From positions 62,001-126,000 of the forward strand of contig JAKSNH010000003.1 of NCBI GenBank assembly GCA_024399955.1: a stretch of 64,000 bases of DNA. The letters are read 5' to 3'. Within the stretch, counting starts at the first letter, position 1. Each line of letters starts with the position of its first letter. The notes under the pieces are model-generated. The model was not told the DNA's origin. It made no database searches and saw only the letters and a program-made list of their open reading frames with translations. A program made the translations under genes and the position numbers. Below, one piece after another: positions 42,643 through 53,783 of the stretch. Source of the DNA: Paludibacteraceae bacterium. GTDB lineage: Bacteria; Bacteroidota; Bacteroidia; Bacteroidales; Paludibacteraceae.

Positions 42643-43653
42643 CTAAGGTTTATAAAAACTATTCTGTAATATAACTTGAGCATCACCCTCTGCAATCAAT
42701 TCTTGCAAGGTGACTTGCTCATTATGCTCCATATAACTTTCTGCTATCCGCCAACCTATCCACGTTCCTACTCTACCGGGAGCCTCCTGCGAAATCTCCG
42801 AAGTAAAGGGACCATCGTTCAAATAGGACGTCAGCACCATACTCTCCGTCTTGAATAAATCACGCTTATCCATTATCGTGTTCCAAATAGCACGTTCGTG
42901 TTTCACGCACCAATCCCATTGTTCCTCCGTATACCCCATAATCTCATACTCCGGATATTCCGGCATCAAGACGGACAATAAATACATAATCTTACCACGA
43001 TAAATCATATTATCTATCAAACGATTCTTCGTGGAGGTATAAGGCAGATTTCTAAATAAATAGGCACTCACCACATCCACCGGAATACACTCACGACGCA
43101 TATTTTGCTTCTGGTAATTATGCACAACGCGATTATAATACTTCCAATCCTTACCTAAATACATATCCGAACCAACCGCAATATCATCCTCCATGAACAA
43201 AATAGATGCATTAAATCCGGAAATAAAGAAATACACCGTTGGAATAGGCATTTCGGGATATAAATAATGAAAACGCGTAAACGCCTTGTCCATCCTATCC
43301 TCCAAATCAGAAATATCAGCAAATTGCTTTTTAACCTCGGCATTGGTCTCCTTAAAACCATATAATGTATCTTCCAAAAAGAGAGGTAACGTCTCGGCTA
43401 AATACAAAGTATCCTCAGGCAAGATACCCAATATATCCTCCGTAAACACAGGCATAAAAGTCTCGTATTCATCGTATAAATACCTAATATCCTGTAAACT
43501 GGAATCTACGGATACATTCAATAGAGCCTCATCAAAACGAACCACTTCTACATGCTGCAATTCCATCTGGCGAGGAAAATAGGAACGCTTAGACGAACAA
43601 CCCGTCACACATACTAACACGCATACAAGGGCCAACACTCCCTTGACACGCAT
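42643..43653 (-). CDS. gldB: GldB-like lipoprotein
   Basis: Predicted lipoprotein of about 336 residues. The start at 43653 gives a compact signal peptide with lipobox VTGC; a start at 43683 would overlap lolD. The body contains the HYLYPEMPIPTVYFFISGFN and GSDMYLGKDWKYYN segments of the gliding-motility GldB family. In Flavobacterium GldB is needed for gliding, but non-gliding Bacteroidetes keep it, so a general envelope role is likely. It lies between lolD and sufS. Confidence 0.8.
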   Translation of the reverse strand: MRVKGVLALVCVLVCVTGCSSKRSYFPRQMELQHVEVVRFDEALLNVSVDSSLQDIRYLYDEYETFMPVFTEDILGILPEDTLYLAETLPLFLEDTLYGFKETNAEVKKQFADISDLEDRMDKAFTRFHYLYPEMPIPTVYFFISGFNASILFMEDDIAVGSDMYLGKDWKYYNRVVHNYQKQNMRRECIPVDVVSAYLFRNLPYTSTKNRLIDNMIYRGKIMYLLSVLMPEYPEYEIMGYTEEQWDWCVKHERAIWNTIMDKRDLFKTESMVLTSYLNDGPFTSEISQEAPGRVGTWIGWRIAESYMEHNEQVTLQELIAEGDAQVILQNSFYKP

Positions 43654-43666
43654 AACAACCTGATTT

Positions 43667-44317
43667 TTATTCAATCTTTCCATCTTGTATCACTAATTGA
43701 CGATCACATATACGAGCTAATTCTTGGTCGTGTGTTACCAAAATAATGGTCTGACCATACTTCTCACGCATCTCCAATAATAACGTATGCAACTCCTTCT
43801 TATTCTGCTCATCTAAACTACCACTCGGTTCATCTGCCAAGATAACCGATGGCTGCAACAACATAGCTCGGGCTGCTGCCACACGTTGTTGCTCACCTCC
43901 TGACAACTGAGACGGTTTATGATATAACCGTTCTTTTAATCCCAATTGAGTAAGCAACTCAATAGCCTTACGCTCTACCTCTTTCTCATTGATACGAGCA
44001 ATCAAACCCGGCATCATAACATTCTCCAAGGCAGTAAATTCAGGCAGTAATTGATGCTGCTGAAAAATAAAACCAATATGCCTATTCCTAAATGCAGCCA
44101 AGTCTTTCTCGGACAATTGAAACACATCTTGTCCATCAATAAGAACTTGACCCTTATCTGGCTGATCCAATGTACCAATAATCTGCAATAAGGTGGTCTT
44201 ACCGGCACCACTTCTGCCTAAGATGGCTACAATCTCTCCATTCTTAACTTCAAGATGTACACCCTTAAGCACTTCCAACGAACCAAAACGCTTGTGTAAA
44301 TCAACGACTTGTATCAT
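43667..44317 (-). CDS. lolD: ABC transporter ATP-binding protein LolD-like
   Basis: ATPase of the lipoprotein-releasing or MacB-type ABC family. 216 residues with Walker [11 protein letters not shown]-loop [22 protein letters not shown] (typical for LolD), signature [15 protein letters not shown] and Walker [13 protein letters not shown]. The membrane subunits LolC/LolE are not in the window. It overlaps the upstream S41 protease gene by 17 bases and precedes gldB, a lipoprotein gene, which suits a role in lipoprotein sorting. Confidence 0.9.
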   Translation of the reverse strand: MIQVVDLHKRFGSLEVLKGVHLEVKNGEIVAILGRSGAGKTTLLQIIGTLDQPDKGQVLIDGQDVFQLSEKDLAAFRNRHIGFIFQQHQLLPEFTALENVMMPGLIARINEKEVERKAIELLTQLGLKERLYHKPSQLSGGEQQRVAAARAMLLQPSVILADEPSGSLDEQNKKELHTLLLEMREKYGQTIILVTHDQELARICDRQLVIQDGKIE

Positions 44318-45329
44318 TCTTATAACATTTTTTTATTAACTGTACGGCTGCCTCTATAATCTCATCCTGCTCCGTCTGAAGATTATCCTCCACAAGGACA
44401 TCCGGATGAATACCGGGCTCTATACTATTCTTGGATGCATCAAACATCCTAATACTCGAAAAACGAACAGTCCAACCATTAGGAAGTTCATAACTTAACG
44501 GCATACCTCCACCTCCTCCACTCACACCACCCATAATAGCACAATTATGGGCATAACGCATGATACTAACAAAGAAATTAGCTGCCGAATAGGTCTTTCT
44601 ATTACATAATACAACCACTGGCCTTAACCACGTTGAAGGCATCTTGCTCTTTCGTAACTGCTGGGGCTCTAACTTTGAAAAAGCATTATGTCCACAACCA
44701 TTCTTATGCTGCCAGTAACCCACCGTCGTATCGTGCTCAAAGAAAGTGGCTGCTAACTGATAAGCATACTCCAAATCTCCTCCACCATTTTCTCTCACAT
44801 CCACTATCAAACCCTTGCATTCCTTAAACGAACGCAGAATATATGCCATGTTATTTACACCTACCACTTGCTCAAAACTACTTACGTAAATATAACCAAC
44901 TTGACCATCTGCAATCGTATTATAATACGCACCTCCCGCAATACGATAATCCTTCAAATAACGATTCTTAACAACATCCCAATCCCAATTCTTAGGATAA
45001 CCTTCATACCAACTATCACAGCGAGATACATCAAAATCAGAGTAAATATTCACATGCCCATCATTCAAACAATTCACCATATTAGCCAACGTATCAAAAA
45101 GTGCCAAATAATCTTCAGAACGAATAGTCTTCACCTTCGGCACATAGTCATCATGCACTTTCTGCCAATCAATTGACTTCTCCTCAAAATAGCAATATTT
45201 CTCGTCCAATGTCCGCCACAAGCATTCCATATTACCCATAGGCGTATTATCCTCCACACCATCAAAACGATGGGTGCAAGCCGTGCATGCAATAAGCAAC
45301 AATACTATATATAATCGTACATTAGCCAT
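44301..45329 (-). CDS. S41-family peptidase lipoprotein
   Basis: 342 residues with an N-terminal lipobox (IACTAC). Middle segments [24 protein letters not shown] and [17 protein letters not shown] match the S41 tail-specific protease fold. The nucleophile serine is expected in KTYSAANFF and the segment [19 protein letters not shown] follows it. No PDZ domain is present, unlike CtpA. It is an envelope peptidase whose substrate is not known. The gene lies between the 45333 outer-membrane protein and lolD, and overlaps lolD. Confidence 0.85.
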   Translation of the reverse strand: MANVRLYIVLLLIACTACTHRFDGVEDNTPMGNMECLWRTLDEKYCYFEEKSIDWQKVHDDYVPKVKTIRSEDYLALFDTLANMVNCLNDGHVNIYSDFDVSRCDSWYEGYPKNWDWDVVKNRYLKDYRIAGGAYYNTIADGQVGYIYVSSFEQVVGVNNMAYILRSFKECKGLIVDVRENGGGDLEYAYQLAATFFEHDTTVGYWQHKNGCGHNAFSKLEPQQLRKSKMPSTWLRPVVVLCNRKTYSAANFFVSIMRYAHNCAIMGGVSGGGGGMPLSYELPNGWTVRFSSIRMFDASKNSIEPGIHPDVLVEDNLQTEQDEIIEAAVQLIKKCYKNDTSR

Positions 45330-45332
45330 ATA

Positions 45333-46175
45333 TTAGAATGACGTGAAGTCCTTCTTAGGATTTAACTTGTATCTGAAACTCGTCCCCACTACTAATGACA
45401 CTTCTTCAGTAGAGAACATCATATTCTTCTGACCATATTCGTCATAATCATGACATATACCTACCCGCCAAGTAGAGTGGGGGAATTGCATATCTAACGT
45501 TAACTCATGATGCAACGTACGATGATTCCACATTCCTGCACATCGCACCTGCCCCAACACTTCCTTGTACATCTCATAATACGACTGCCAGTAATCCGGC
45601 ATATAATCCACACCTATCAAATTGAAACGCAACATATATCGTAACCGATACGAAGTTTTCTTCCCCTTGAACGCATAACTAACCCCAGCCTGAGCTTGAG
45701 CACTAACCATTAAATCCAACGAAATCGGTTTATTTACATTTGCAATATGATACTTAATTCCTCCACTTACATCCAAATATGGACCCACAAACACCTGCAC
45801 ACCATGTTCTGCAAAACGCCATACATAATTTGCTCCCCAACCTGTTTGTAATTGCAACGCATATAACACATTCGACCGAGTCGGATTATATGTCCAATCA
45901 AAACGCACATCTAATCGTCCTACATGCTCCCAATTATCCAACTTACCTGCTTGACCCAATTTAGTCTCCTTTCGAAAGGGTTGCCACCACTCATTACCTA
46001 TCCCCACCATCAAACCTTTGTAGAGTAGGGGACTCAAATACTGATCCTGACGCCAACTGCCACCAAAACGCAACATAAGTATACTCTCATGTTCCACATT
46101 CTCAGCCTGAGCCATACCACCCATCAGCATCAGTCCTATCAACACTATGTATAATCTATTTCTCAAAGTCGTCAA
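45333..46175 (-). CDS. Outer-membrane protein, DUF3316-like
   Basis: 280 residues with signal peptide (cleaved near AQAEN). The rest is predicted beta strands with many Trp/Tyr, including SWRQDQYLSPLLYKGLMVGIGNEWWQPF, which I associate with DUF3316 of Bacteroidetes. The protein is likely an outer-membrane barrel. It is encoded four bases upstream of the S41 peptidase, so the two may work together, but there is no direct evidence. Confidence 0.6.
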   Translation of the reverse strand: MTTLRNRLYIVLIGLMLMGGMAQAENVEHESILMLRFGGSWRQDQYLSPLLYKGLMVGIGNEWWQPFRKETKLGQAGKLDNWEHVGRLDVRFDWTYNPTRSNVLYALQLQTGWGANYVWRFAEHGVQVFVGPYLDVSGGIKYHIANVNKPISLDLMVSAQAQAGVSYAFKGKKTSYRLRYMLRFNLIGVDYMPDYWQSYYEMYKEVLGQVRCAGMWNHRTLHHELTLDMQFPHSTWRVGICHDYDEYGQKNMMFSTEEVSLVVGTSFRYKLNPKKDFTSF

Positions 46176-46193
46176 TCAAATGTATTCGGTATC

Positions 46194-46649
46194 TTACTCA
46201 TCTATCGTGAGCTCCCTATCTCCATCTTCACACACACGAATATGTATATATAAGGTGTCCTCTGGCAAAAGAGGTTCTATAATGTCCGGCCACTCAATCA
46301 AACATATATTACCTGAATATAAATAATCCTCTGCACCAAAATCCTGAGCCTCACGAATATCTTTCAACCGATAACAATCAAAATGATAAATCTCTCCATC
46401 CTTGGGCGTATCATATACATTCACAATGGCAAAAGTAGGCGAGTTAACAACATCGTCCGTTCCAAGTTCCTCACACAACTGTTTGATGAAAGTGGTCTTA
46501 CCTGCTCCCATCGGTGCGTCAAAAGCAAAAACACGACGAGTAGGGTAGCGACGTATCAAATCTATCACACCAAGACGCTCACCGGCAACATCCACCAAAA
46601 AAAGCGCCTTTTTTTCATCCATTTTTAATGTATAATGTTCCATGTTCAT
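46194..46649 (-). CDS. tsaE: tRNA threonylcarbamoyladenosine biosynthesis ATPase TsaE
   Basis: P-loop ATPase of the t6A complex. 151 residues with Walker A APMGAGKTT, the NSPTFAIVNVY switch segment and the FDCYRL and LIEWPD motifs of the family. An internal start at 46622 (MDEKK) would also give a normal-length protein. It lies 16 bases downstream of uvrC. TsaB is encoded at 10982-11665; TsaD is not in the window. Confidence 0.94.
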   Translation of the reverse strand: MNMEHYTLKMDEKKALFLVDVAGERLGVIDLIRRYPTRRVFAFDAPMGAGKTTFIKQLCEELGTDDVVNSPTFAIVNVYDTPKDGEIYHFDCYRLKDIREAQDFGAEDYLYSGNICLIEWPDIIEPLLPEDTLYIHIRVCEDGDRELTIDE

Positions 46650-46665
46650 GAAAAATATTTAATTC

Positions 46666-48486
46666 TCAACGCGATAAATCTCTCTGAAAATACTCGTAAA
46701 TGATTGAAGCATAACGTTTTAGCACAACTTTCTCCAATTCATCCAAACTGGCTGTTCTAATCCGTGCCACCGTGCGGAATTTAGTTAATAGTTTCTGCTT
46801 TGTAGATTCGCCAACTCCTTGAATATCATCAAGTTGCGACTTAATTTGCGACTTAGAACGAGTCTTTTTGTGAAACGTAATCGCAAAACGATGCACTTCA
46901 TCCTGAATCTGTACCAACAACCTGAATACTTCATCCGTAACTTTCAAACTCACCTCCTGAATAGGTTCCCCAAAAACAAGCGTGTTGGTTCGATGTTTAT
47001 CATCTTTCTTCAAACCCGCTACCGGAATAGACAAACCTAACTGACGTTCCACAACCTCACGAATAGCATGCACCTGTCCTATTCCTCCATCAGCCAATAT
47101 CAAATCCGGAAGAGGTTCATTCGCATCCAATAAATCTTGATATCTACGACGAACAATCTCACGCATAGAAGCATAATCATCCTGACCAACTACAGACTTG
47201 ATACGGAAACGTTTATAATCACTTTTACTGGGCTTAGCCTTCTTAAACACAACGCAAGCCGCTACAGAAGCATTACCTTGCAAGGAAGAATTATCAAAAC
47301 TATCGATGAATAAAGGCAATTTCTCTAATTTTAACAAACTCTGTAAACATCCCAAAACACGCATCATTCGCTGATCAGGATTTAATTTATCAGATTGCTT
47401 AAGCTGATCTAACTTATATTGCCTTACATTCTGCATCGCCAAATCAAGTAACTTCTTTTTATCTCCAGTAATGGCTATATTAATATGCAGATTTTCATCG
47501 TATCCATCGGGAATAAACGGAACAATGACTTCTTTTGTCACACTACCTAGACGTTCCCTTAATTCCATCATTCCTAACGCCAAAACTTCTTCCTTTGGTT
47601 CATCCAAGGACCGTTTATACTCAATTGTCTGCCCCTGAACGATACTTCCGTTCTGAACATGCAGCATTGAAATATATACATTTTGCCCCTGTTCATCGTA
47701 CCCAAACACATCCAACTGACCCACATGATTATTGCTGATTATGGTTTTTGAGCAAAACTTATCAATCAATTCCAATTTCTCTTTTATCTCCTGCGCACGC
47801 TCATAATCCATTTTAATAGCTGCCGACTCCATCTGCTCCTCCAATTGACGGCAAAGCAAACGCGCATCACCACGAATAATCTTCTTAGCGCCTTCTATAT
47901 AAGAAGCATACTCACTATCTCTCACACAACCGGCACATACACCGGAGCAGGACTTCAGGTGATATTTAAGACAAACCTTATATTTTCCTCGCGTCACCCC
48001 ATTCTGCGTTAATTGCATAGTACAAGTACGTAATGGATACAACTGATGAATCAATTCTACTACCAAATCCACCGTATTTCCATAACTATACGGACCGAAA
48101 TACTCACCGGCACCCTTTACAATCTTGCGTGTTTTAAAGATACGCGGATATGCCTCCTTTGTAATACAAATACTTGGATAAGACTTACCATCCTTCAGTA
48201 ATATATTATAACGAGGCTGATATTGTTTGATTAGATTATTTTCAAGCAGAAAGGCATCTTGCTCACTATTTACAACCACATACTTAATATCTGCAATATT
48301 TTTAACAAGCTGACGTGTTTTAACCCACTCATGCTCCTTTTGAAAATAACTACTTACTCGACGTTTCAGATTCTTTGCCTTCCCAACATATATCACCACG
48401 CCCTCACTATCAAAATACTGATACACACCCGGCTGCTGTGGCAAGGAGGACAAGATATTCTTGATATGTTCAGAAACAGACTTCAT
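46666..48486 (-). CDS. uvrC: UvrABC excinuclease subunit C
   Basis: Makes both incisions in nucleotide excision repair. 606 residues from the ATG at 48486; an upstream GTG (48501) lies inside the parS-like palindrome and is less likely. Domains: N-terminal GIY-YIG nuclease (QPGVYQYFDSEGVVIYVGKAKNL, 20-45), the Cys-rich linker, UVR motif (YERAQEIKEKLELID), RNase H-like nuclease (LPDLILADGGIGQVHA) and C-terminal helix-hairpin-helix (IQGVGESTKQKLL). Its promoter is not obvious; it follows mnmG in the same direction. Confidence 0.97.
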   Translation of the reverse strand: MKSVSEHIKNILSSLPQQPGVYQYFDSEGVVIYVGKAKNLKRRVSSYFQKEHEWVKTRQLVKNIADIKYVVVNSEQDAFLLENNLIKQYQPRYNILLKDGKSYPSICITKEAYPRIFKTRKIVKGAGEYFGPYSYGNTVDLVVELIHQLYPLRTCTMQLTQNGVTRGKYKVCLKYHLKSCSGVCAGCVRDSEYASYIEGAKKIIRGDARLLCRQLEEQMESAAIKMDYERAQEIKEKLELIDKFCSKTIISNNHVGQLDVFGYDEQGQNVYISMLHVQNGSIVQGQTIEYKRSLDEPKEEVLALGMMELRERLGSVTKEVIVPFIPDGYDENLHINIAITGDKKKLLDLAMQNVRQYKLDQLKQSDKLNPDQRMMRVLGCLQSLLKLEKLPLFIDSFDNSSLQGNASVAACVVFKKAKPSKSDYKRFRIKSVVGQDDYASMREIVRRRYQDLLDANEPLPDLILADGGIGQVHAIREVVERQLGLSIPVAGLKKDDKHRTNTLVFGEPIQEVSLKVTDEVFRLLVQIQDEVHRFAITFHKKTRSKSQIKSQLDDIQGVGESTKQKLLTKFRTVARIRTASLDELEKVVLKRYASIIYEYFQRDLSR

Positions 48487-48493
48487 AGTTATT

Positions 48494-48509
48494 TGTTCCA
48501 CGTGGAACT
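48494..48509. promoter_or_regulatory. Candidate parS centromere-like site
   Basis: TGTTCCACGTGGAACT matches the widely conserved parS consensus TGTTNCACGTGNAACA in all fixed positions but the last. The core GTTCCACGTGGAAC (48495-48508) is a perfect palindrome. It lies between mnmG (gidA) and uvrC, 8 bases before the uvrC start. ParB would bind here for chromosome segregation. No parA/parB gene is in the window. Confidence 0.75.
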
Positions 48510-48547
48510 ATTTATAATTTGTTTATTCATAAACAAAAATAGTCATA

Positions 48548-50422
48548 TTATCTACCTAAAAGCACTAATAACACACTAATATCATTCGGACTTACTCCAG
48601 GAATACGGCTAGCTGCACCAATGTTTTCCGGACGAATACGACTCAGTTTTTGACGAGCCTCAGTAGACAAAGATTGCACATCTTGATAATTGAAATCTTG
48701 CGGTAGTCGAATGGCATCCAATCTGCGCAGTTTCTCCGCAGCAAGTCGTTCGCGCTCAATATAACCCCTATATTTAATATCAATCTCGGCACTCTCTACA
48801 ATCTCTCCTCCGCGTTCCGCAAAACCGTCAATCAATTCACGCAACGAAGGAACTTGTGCACTTAGGCCGGCAATAGTTACCTTGGGACGGACAATTAAAT
48901 CGATCAATTTACAACCATGCTGCAACGGACACTCTCCCACAGACTCCAACCAACCATTGATATAGTCTGCTCGAATTGGAGTTGAGGCAAGGGAATCACA
49001 CAAATGCTCAATGGCATTCTTCTTGTCCATGTATAGCTGATATCGTTCATTATCCACAATACCTAATTGATACCCTAATTGAGTAAGACGAGCATCCGCA
49101 TTATCTTGGCGCAATAATATACGATACTCTGCTCTGGAGGTAAACATACGATAAGGCTCATCCACACCCTTATGCACAAGGTCGTCAATCAATACACCTA
49201 TATAACTCTCGTCTCGATGCAAAACCAATGGCTGAGCCCCTGACAAAACAAGATGCGCGTTTACTCCCGCCACCAATCCTTGTCCAGCCGCCTCTTCATA
49301 CCCTGTTGTACCATTGATCTGACCAGCAAAGAATAGATTTTTAATCAACTTTGTCTCTAAGGTAGGATAGAGTTGAGTAGGATCAAAAAAGTCATATTCA
49401 ATCGCATATCCAGGACGATACATAACCACATTCTCTAAACCTTTAATGGTCTTCAATCCCGCAAGCTGCACCTGCCAAGGTAAGGACGAAGAAAAGCCGT
49501 TTACATAGTACTCATTAGAATCTACACCTTCCGGTTCTAAAAAGATTTGATGCTGTTCTTTGTCAGCAAAGGTAATAATCTTGGTTTCTATACTTGGACA
49601 ATATCGCGGACCTATACTCTTAATTTGACCGTTATACAACGGAGAATCTGGTAACCCCTGACGAAGCACATCATGAGTATGCGCATTGGTATAAGTAATC
49701 CAACACGGCATTTGCTTCAATTCCCGATGAATAGACGGCAAATAAGAGAATTTATATTCATCGCTATCACCCGGTTGAATGGTGAGTTGAGAAAAATCAA
49801 TAGAACGCTTATCAATACGAGCCGGCGTACCGGTTTTCATTCGATCACTCTTAAAACCTAACCCTACCAATTGCTCCGTTAATCCATACGATGCCGGTTC
49901 ACTGGTTCGTCCACCACGAATTTGTGCTTTACCAAAGTGCAAAAGACCATTAAGGAAAGTGCCATTTGTCAAAATGACAGCTTTCGCCCTCATCTCAATA
50001 CCCAACATAGTCTTCACACCACACACTGTATTATGCTCAATAATAAGTTCAGTCACCACATCTTGCCATAAGGAGAGATTATCCGTTGAAGACAGAACTT
50101 TTACCCATTCCTCAATAAAACGTTTACGGTCACTTTGCGAACGAGGTGACCACATAGCAGGACCCTTACTGCGATTGAGCATACGGAATTGAATGGCTGA
50201 CAAATCGGTTACAATACCCATCTGACCTCCTAAGGCATCTATCTCACGCACTATCTGCCCCTTGGCTATACCTCCCACAGCTGGATTGCAACTCATCTGA
50301 CCGATTTTATTCATATCCATCGTAATGAGTAACGTCTTGGAACCCATTCGGGCCGCAGCATGGGCGGCTTCACAACCGGCATGACCGGCTCCAACTACTA
50401 TAACATCGTATGAAAAATTCAT
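48548..50422 (-). CDS. mnmG: tRNA uridine-5-carboxymethylaminomethyl modification enzyme MnmG (GidA)
   Basis: FAD enzyme that with MnmE forms cmnm5U34 in tRNA. 624 residues from the ATG at 50422, chosen because it overlaps the yraN stop as ATGA; a start 15 bases earlier is possible. Visible are the FAD motif [33 protein letters not shown] and the C-terminal [26 protein letters not shown] segment. MnmE is not in the window. A parS-like site follows it. Confidence 0.98.
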   Translation of the reverse strand: MNFSYDVIVVGAGHAGCEAAHAAARMGSKTLLITMDMNKIGQMSCNPAVGGIAKGQIVREIDALGGQMGIVTDLSAIQFRMLNRSKGPAMWSPRSQSDRKRFIEEWVKVLSSTDNLSLWQDVVTELIIEHNTVCGVKTMLGIEMRAKAVILTNGTFLNGLLHFGKAQIRGGRTSEPASYGLTEQLVGLGFKSDRMKTGTPARIDKRSIDFSQLTIQPGDSDEYKFSYLPSIHRELKQMPCWITYTNAHTHDVLRQGLPDSPLYNGQIKSIGPRYCPSIETKIITFADKEQHQIFLEPEGVDSNEYYVNGFSSSLPWQVQLAGLKTIKGLENVVMYRPGYAIEYDFFDPTQLYPTLETKLIKNLFFAGQINGTTGYEEAAGQGLVAGVNAHLVLSGAQPLVLHRDESYIGVLIDDLVHKGVDEPYRMFTSRAEYRILLRQDNADARLTQLGYQLGIVDNERYQLYMDKKNAIEHLCDSLASTPIRADYINGWLESVGECPLQHGCKLIDLIVRPKVTIAGLSAQVPSLRELIDGFAERGGEIVESAEIDIKYRGYIERERLAAEKLRRLDAIRLPQDFNYQDVQSLSTEARQKLSRIRPENIGAASRIPGVSPNDISVLLVLLGR

Positions 50423-50877
50423 CTTTTTGTTTTCCAAACTGATTTAGAATGCCATTTATACCTGCCTGAATAAGATGAAGCATGAACTGTTCGAACCGAA
50501 GGGAAAAAAGCATCCTCAATATGGTTAAGTTCTTGAATATCACCCGTTTGCTTGTCTAATAACACTCCAATAACATCAAATCGCGGACTGCGTTTCTCGC
50601 CAACATGCTTAATGTAAGCGTTCGCCGCAAAAATCATATTCTTTTGTTTTTCTTTATCTACAAACTGCTCTGGATGTCCACCAAAGGTGGAAGTACGAGT
50701 CTTTACTTCACAAAAAACAACATACTCGTCATTCGTGGCAATTATATCTATTTCCTTCGAATTGACCTTTAGATTCTGCTCCACAATCGTGTATCCTTTC
50801 TGTCGCAGCAGATTGGCGGCTATGGATTCACCCAAGTCGCCTTTATCCTCTTGCCTATGTAAATGAAAGAATGCCAT
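50419..50877 (-). CDS. YraN-family (UPF0102) nuclease-fold protein
   Basis: 152 residues. The N-terminal helix [24 protein letters not shown] is followed by [21 protein letters not shown], the E...D...ExK pattern of the PD-(D/E)xK fold seen in YraN. A long tail from about residue 115 is not typical and is basic. A DNA or Holliday-junction role has been proposed for relatives but is unproven. It sits between cysS (adjacent, no gap) and mnmG (ATGA overlap). Confidence 0.9.
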   Translation of the reverse strand: MAFFHLHRQEDKGDLGESIAANLLRQKGYTIVEQNLKVNSKEIDIIATNDEYVVFCEVKTRTSTFGGHPEQFVDKEKQKNMIFAANAYIKHVGEKRSPRFDVIGVLLDKQTGDIQELNHIEDAFFPSVRTVHASSYSGRYKWHSKSVWKTKR

Positions 50878-52338
50878 CTATAGTGACCACTCAAAACTAT
50901 CTTTTGTATCCTTGATTGTAAAACCAAGAGCCACTAATTCATTACGAATCTTATCGCTAGTAGCCCAATCCTTATTCTTCTTGGCTTCTAACCGCATATT
51001 GAGCAATAAATCAATCGCACCCTTATATGCATCTTGATTGCCATCGGTAGCCTCACTCTCCATCTTTAGACCAAGGACATCCACTACAAAAGTCTTCCAA
51101 GTAGCCTGTAATTCGCTTAAATCTTCCGATGAAATGAAACCTTTTCCATCATAAATGGTATTGATGGCGCGACTGCTATCAAACAAATGTGAAATCACAA
51201 TCGGTGAGTTCAAATCATCTTCCATCGCATCCTCACATAATTGACGTAACGGAGTCAATTCTATGCTGGTTTGATCCCCTGCCTTCAGTTTCATCAAGCG
51301 GTTATACGCCTCTGTTAATCGAGCAAACCCCTTCTCGGCAGCCTCAAGAGCATCCGATGAGAAATCAACCGTAGAACGATAATGCGCCATAAGGATGAAA
51401 AAGCGAATAGTCATCGGGGAAAATGGCTTAGTAAGCAATTCATGTTCACCCTTGAAAAATTGCTCCAATGTAATAAAATTATGATAGGATTTACCCATTT
51501 TCTTACCGGCTATGGTAATCATATTATTATGCATCCAGTAATGCACACTATCATGACCTAATGCCGCACATGACTGTGCAATTTCAGCTTCATGATGAGG
51601 GAACATTAAATCTAGTCCTCCTCCGTGAATATCAAACTCTTCTCCCAAATACTTTGTTCCCATAGTAGAGCACTCCATGTGCCATCCTGGAAAACCTTCG
51701 CTCCATGGACTTGGCCAATGCATAATATGTTCCGGAGATGCTTTCTTCCATAGAGCAAAATCATAACTATGACGTTTCTCGTTTTGGCCATCTAACTCGC
51801 GTGTTTCGGTTTTAATCTCTTCCAGATTACGACCGGAAAGTTTTCCATAGGGATAATCCTGCGCATACTTCTCTACATCCATATAAACGGAACCATTGCT
51901 AATATACGCATAGCCTTTATCTAAAATTTTCTTCACAAATTCTATTTGCTCAATAATATGACCACTCGCATGAGGTTCAATCGTAGGTGGCAGGACATTT
52001 AGAGCCTCCATGTCACGATGATAACGGTTGGTGTAGTATTGCACCACTTCCATTGGTTCAAGTTGCTCTAAACGCGCTTTTTTTGCTATTTTATCTTCGC
52101 CTTCATCAGCATCATGCTCCAAATGTCCCACATCGGTTATATTACGAACATAACGCACTTTATAACCTAAGTGCAATAGGTATCTATAAAGTAAATCAAA
52201 CGTGATGGCAGGACGAGCATGTCCCAAGTGCGCATCACCATAAACAGTAGGTCCGCAAACATACATACCTACATGTCCTGCATGTAACGGACGAAAAAAC
52301 TCTTTCTGATGAGTTAATGTGTTGTAAATCTGTAACAT
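50878..52338 (-). CDS. cysS: Cysteinyl-tRNA synthetase
   Basis: 486 residues. The HIGH-type motif is in [17 protein letters not shown] near residue 35-50 and the KMSKS-type motif KMGKSYHNF near residue 272-280. Zinc-ligand residues are suggested by YVCGPTVY near the start and the [11 protein letters not shown] segment. The C-terminal anticodon-binding domain is complete. It follows the CCA-adding enzyme gene by 24 bases and touches yraN. Confidence 0.98.
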   Translation of the reverse strand: MLQIYNTLTHQKEFFRPLHAGHVGMYVCGPTVYGDAHLGHARPAITFDLLYRYLLHLGYKVRYVRNITDVGHLEHDADEGEDKIAKKARLEQLEPMEVVQYYTNRYHRDMEALNVLPPTIEPHASGHIIEQIEFVKKILDKGYAYISNGSVYMDVEKYAQDYPYGKLSGRNLEEIKTETRELDGQNEKRHSYDFALWKKASPEHIMHWPSPWSEGFPGWHMECSTMGTKYLGEEFDIHGGGLDLMFPHHEAEIAQSCAALGHDSVHYWMHNNMITIAGKKMGKSYHNFITLEQFFKGEHELLTKPFSPMTIRFFILMAHYRSTVDFSSDALEAAEKGFARLTEAYNRLMKLKAGDQTSIELTPLRQLCEDAMEDDLNSPIVISHLFDSSRAINTIYDGKGFISSEDLSELQATWKTFVVDVLGLKMESEATDGNQDAYKGAIDLLLNMRLEAKKNKDWATSDKIRNELVALGFTIKDTKDSFEWSL

Positions 52339-52362
52339 ATCTATATTTAATCAATTATTCAA

Positions 52363-53781
52363 TTATGATTGTGGCAATAAATTCATCTCTTTCGCTTGTT
52401 CTAACATATACGCCTTAGCTGCTTCATATTCGTTCGGAATAATGCCATCTAAAATAGCATCTTTGATGCGTTGTTTCAATTGACCTACCTCTGAACAGGG
52501 TTCTAAATGCAGCAATTGCATAATCTCGTCTCCACGAACAGGAGGCTGAAAGTTACGAATGCGATCACGCTCCTCTAATTCCACCATTTTCTGACGAACT
52601 AACTCATAGTTCTTATGGAACTTCTCCACCTTCTCTATGTTCCGAGATGTGATATCCGCATCGCATAATAACATCAAATCATCAATATCATCTCCTGCTT
52701 CAAAAAGCAATCGACGAACAGCAGAATCTGTTACTGTATCCTCAATAAGATTGATTGGCCGCATATGTAAATCAACCATCTTAATCACATAATCCATCTT
52801 TTCATTCTGCGGCATCTTCATCTTTTTGAAGATATGCGGAATCATCTTGGCACCAATGTAATTATGATTACGGAAAGTCCATCCAGCCTGTGCATCCCAA
52901 GATTTAGATTTGGGCTTGCCTATATCATGCAACAAAGCAGCCCACCTAAGCCATATATTATCCGAGCTAACTGCAACATTATCAACTACTTGCAGTGTAT
53001 GCAGGAACACATCCTTATGCCCTCTACCTTCCTTTACATCCACTCCCTTTAGCGCTGCCAATTCAGGAAAAATAAGTGGTAATAAACCTGTTTTATCCAA
53101 TAATATCCAGCCTTCCGAAGGACGACGCGAAAGCATAATCTTATTCAATTCATCCACAATGCGTTCCTTCGTAATAATACCTATTCGGTCCTTATTACGA
53201 GCAATGGCATCAAACGTTTCGTCCTCCATATAAAATCCTAATTGGGTTGCAAATCGAATGGCACGCATCATACGTAGCGGATCGTCAGAGAATGTGATAT
53301 CAGGATCCAATGGAGTGCGAATGATACAATCCTGCAAATCGTACATCCCTTCAAACGGATCCAGCAATTCACCATAACGTAATTGATTGAGGCAAATAGC
53401 CATCGCATTTATCGTAAAATCACGCCGATTTTGGTCCTCCTCTAATGTGCCATCTTCTACGATAGGATTGCGCGAGTCATGTTGGTAACTCTCACGACGA
53501 GCGCCCACGAACTCCAACTCCATATCATGCCATTTGACTTGCGCTGTTCCATACGTTCGAAAAACACTCAAATGAGCATGTCTACCTAAACGTTTTGCGA
53601 CGGCCTCTGCCAATTCAATTCCTCTACCAACTGTCACTATATCAATATCATTGGATTCGCGATGCAAAAACAAATCACGCACCCAACCACCAATCACATA
53701 GCATTCCAAACCCAATTCATCGGCAATATCACCAATCAAATGCAGAACAGGTTGATCTATTTTTTTGTCAGTCACTATCAT
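52363..53781 (-). CDS. CCA tRNA nucleotidyltransferase/poly(A) polymerase family protein with HD domain
   Basis: Class II nucleotidyltransferase. 472 residues from the ATG at 53781, just after the barrel gene's stop; the ATG at 53796 is an alternative. The head domain shows GGWVRDLFL with the metal Asp pair DIDIV, then RRDFTINAMAI and DPLRMMRAIRFA. An HD domain has HDIGKP and a conserved His in ALLHDIGK. Both tRNAs in the window lack an encoded CCA, so a CCA-adding role is fitting. The HD domain is found in the CCA-adding relatives of Gram-negatives. Confidence 0.92.
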   Translation of the reverse strand: MIVTDKKIDQPVLHLIGDIADELGLECYVIGGWVRDLFLHRESNDIDIVTVGRGIELAEAVAKRLGRHAHLSVFRTYGTAQVKWHDMELEFVGARRESYQHDSRNPIVEDGTLEEDQNRRDFTINAMAICLNQLRYGELLDPFEGMYDLQDCIIRTPLDPDITFSDDPLRMMRAIRFATQLGFYMEDETFDAIARNKDRIGIITKERIVDELNKIMLSRRPSEGWILLDKTGLLPLIFPELAALKGVDVKEGRGHKDVFLHTLQVVDNVAVSSDNIWLRWAALLHDIGKPKSKSWDAQAGWTFRNHNYIGAKMIPHIFKKMKMPQNEKMDYVIKMVDLHMRPINLIEDTVTDSAVRRLLFEAGDDIDDLMLLCDADITSRNIEKVEKFHKNYELVRQKMVELEERDRIRNFQPPVRGDEIMQLLHLEPCSEVGQLKQRIKDAILDGIIPNEYEAAKAYMLEQAKEMNLLPQS

Positions 53782-53783
53782 AA

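Noticed and set aside
49050..49058. TTATCCACA, a DnaA-box-like word
   Set aside because: Single copy inside the mnmG coding sequence with no cluster of boxes or AT-rich unwinding region; not an origin.
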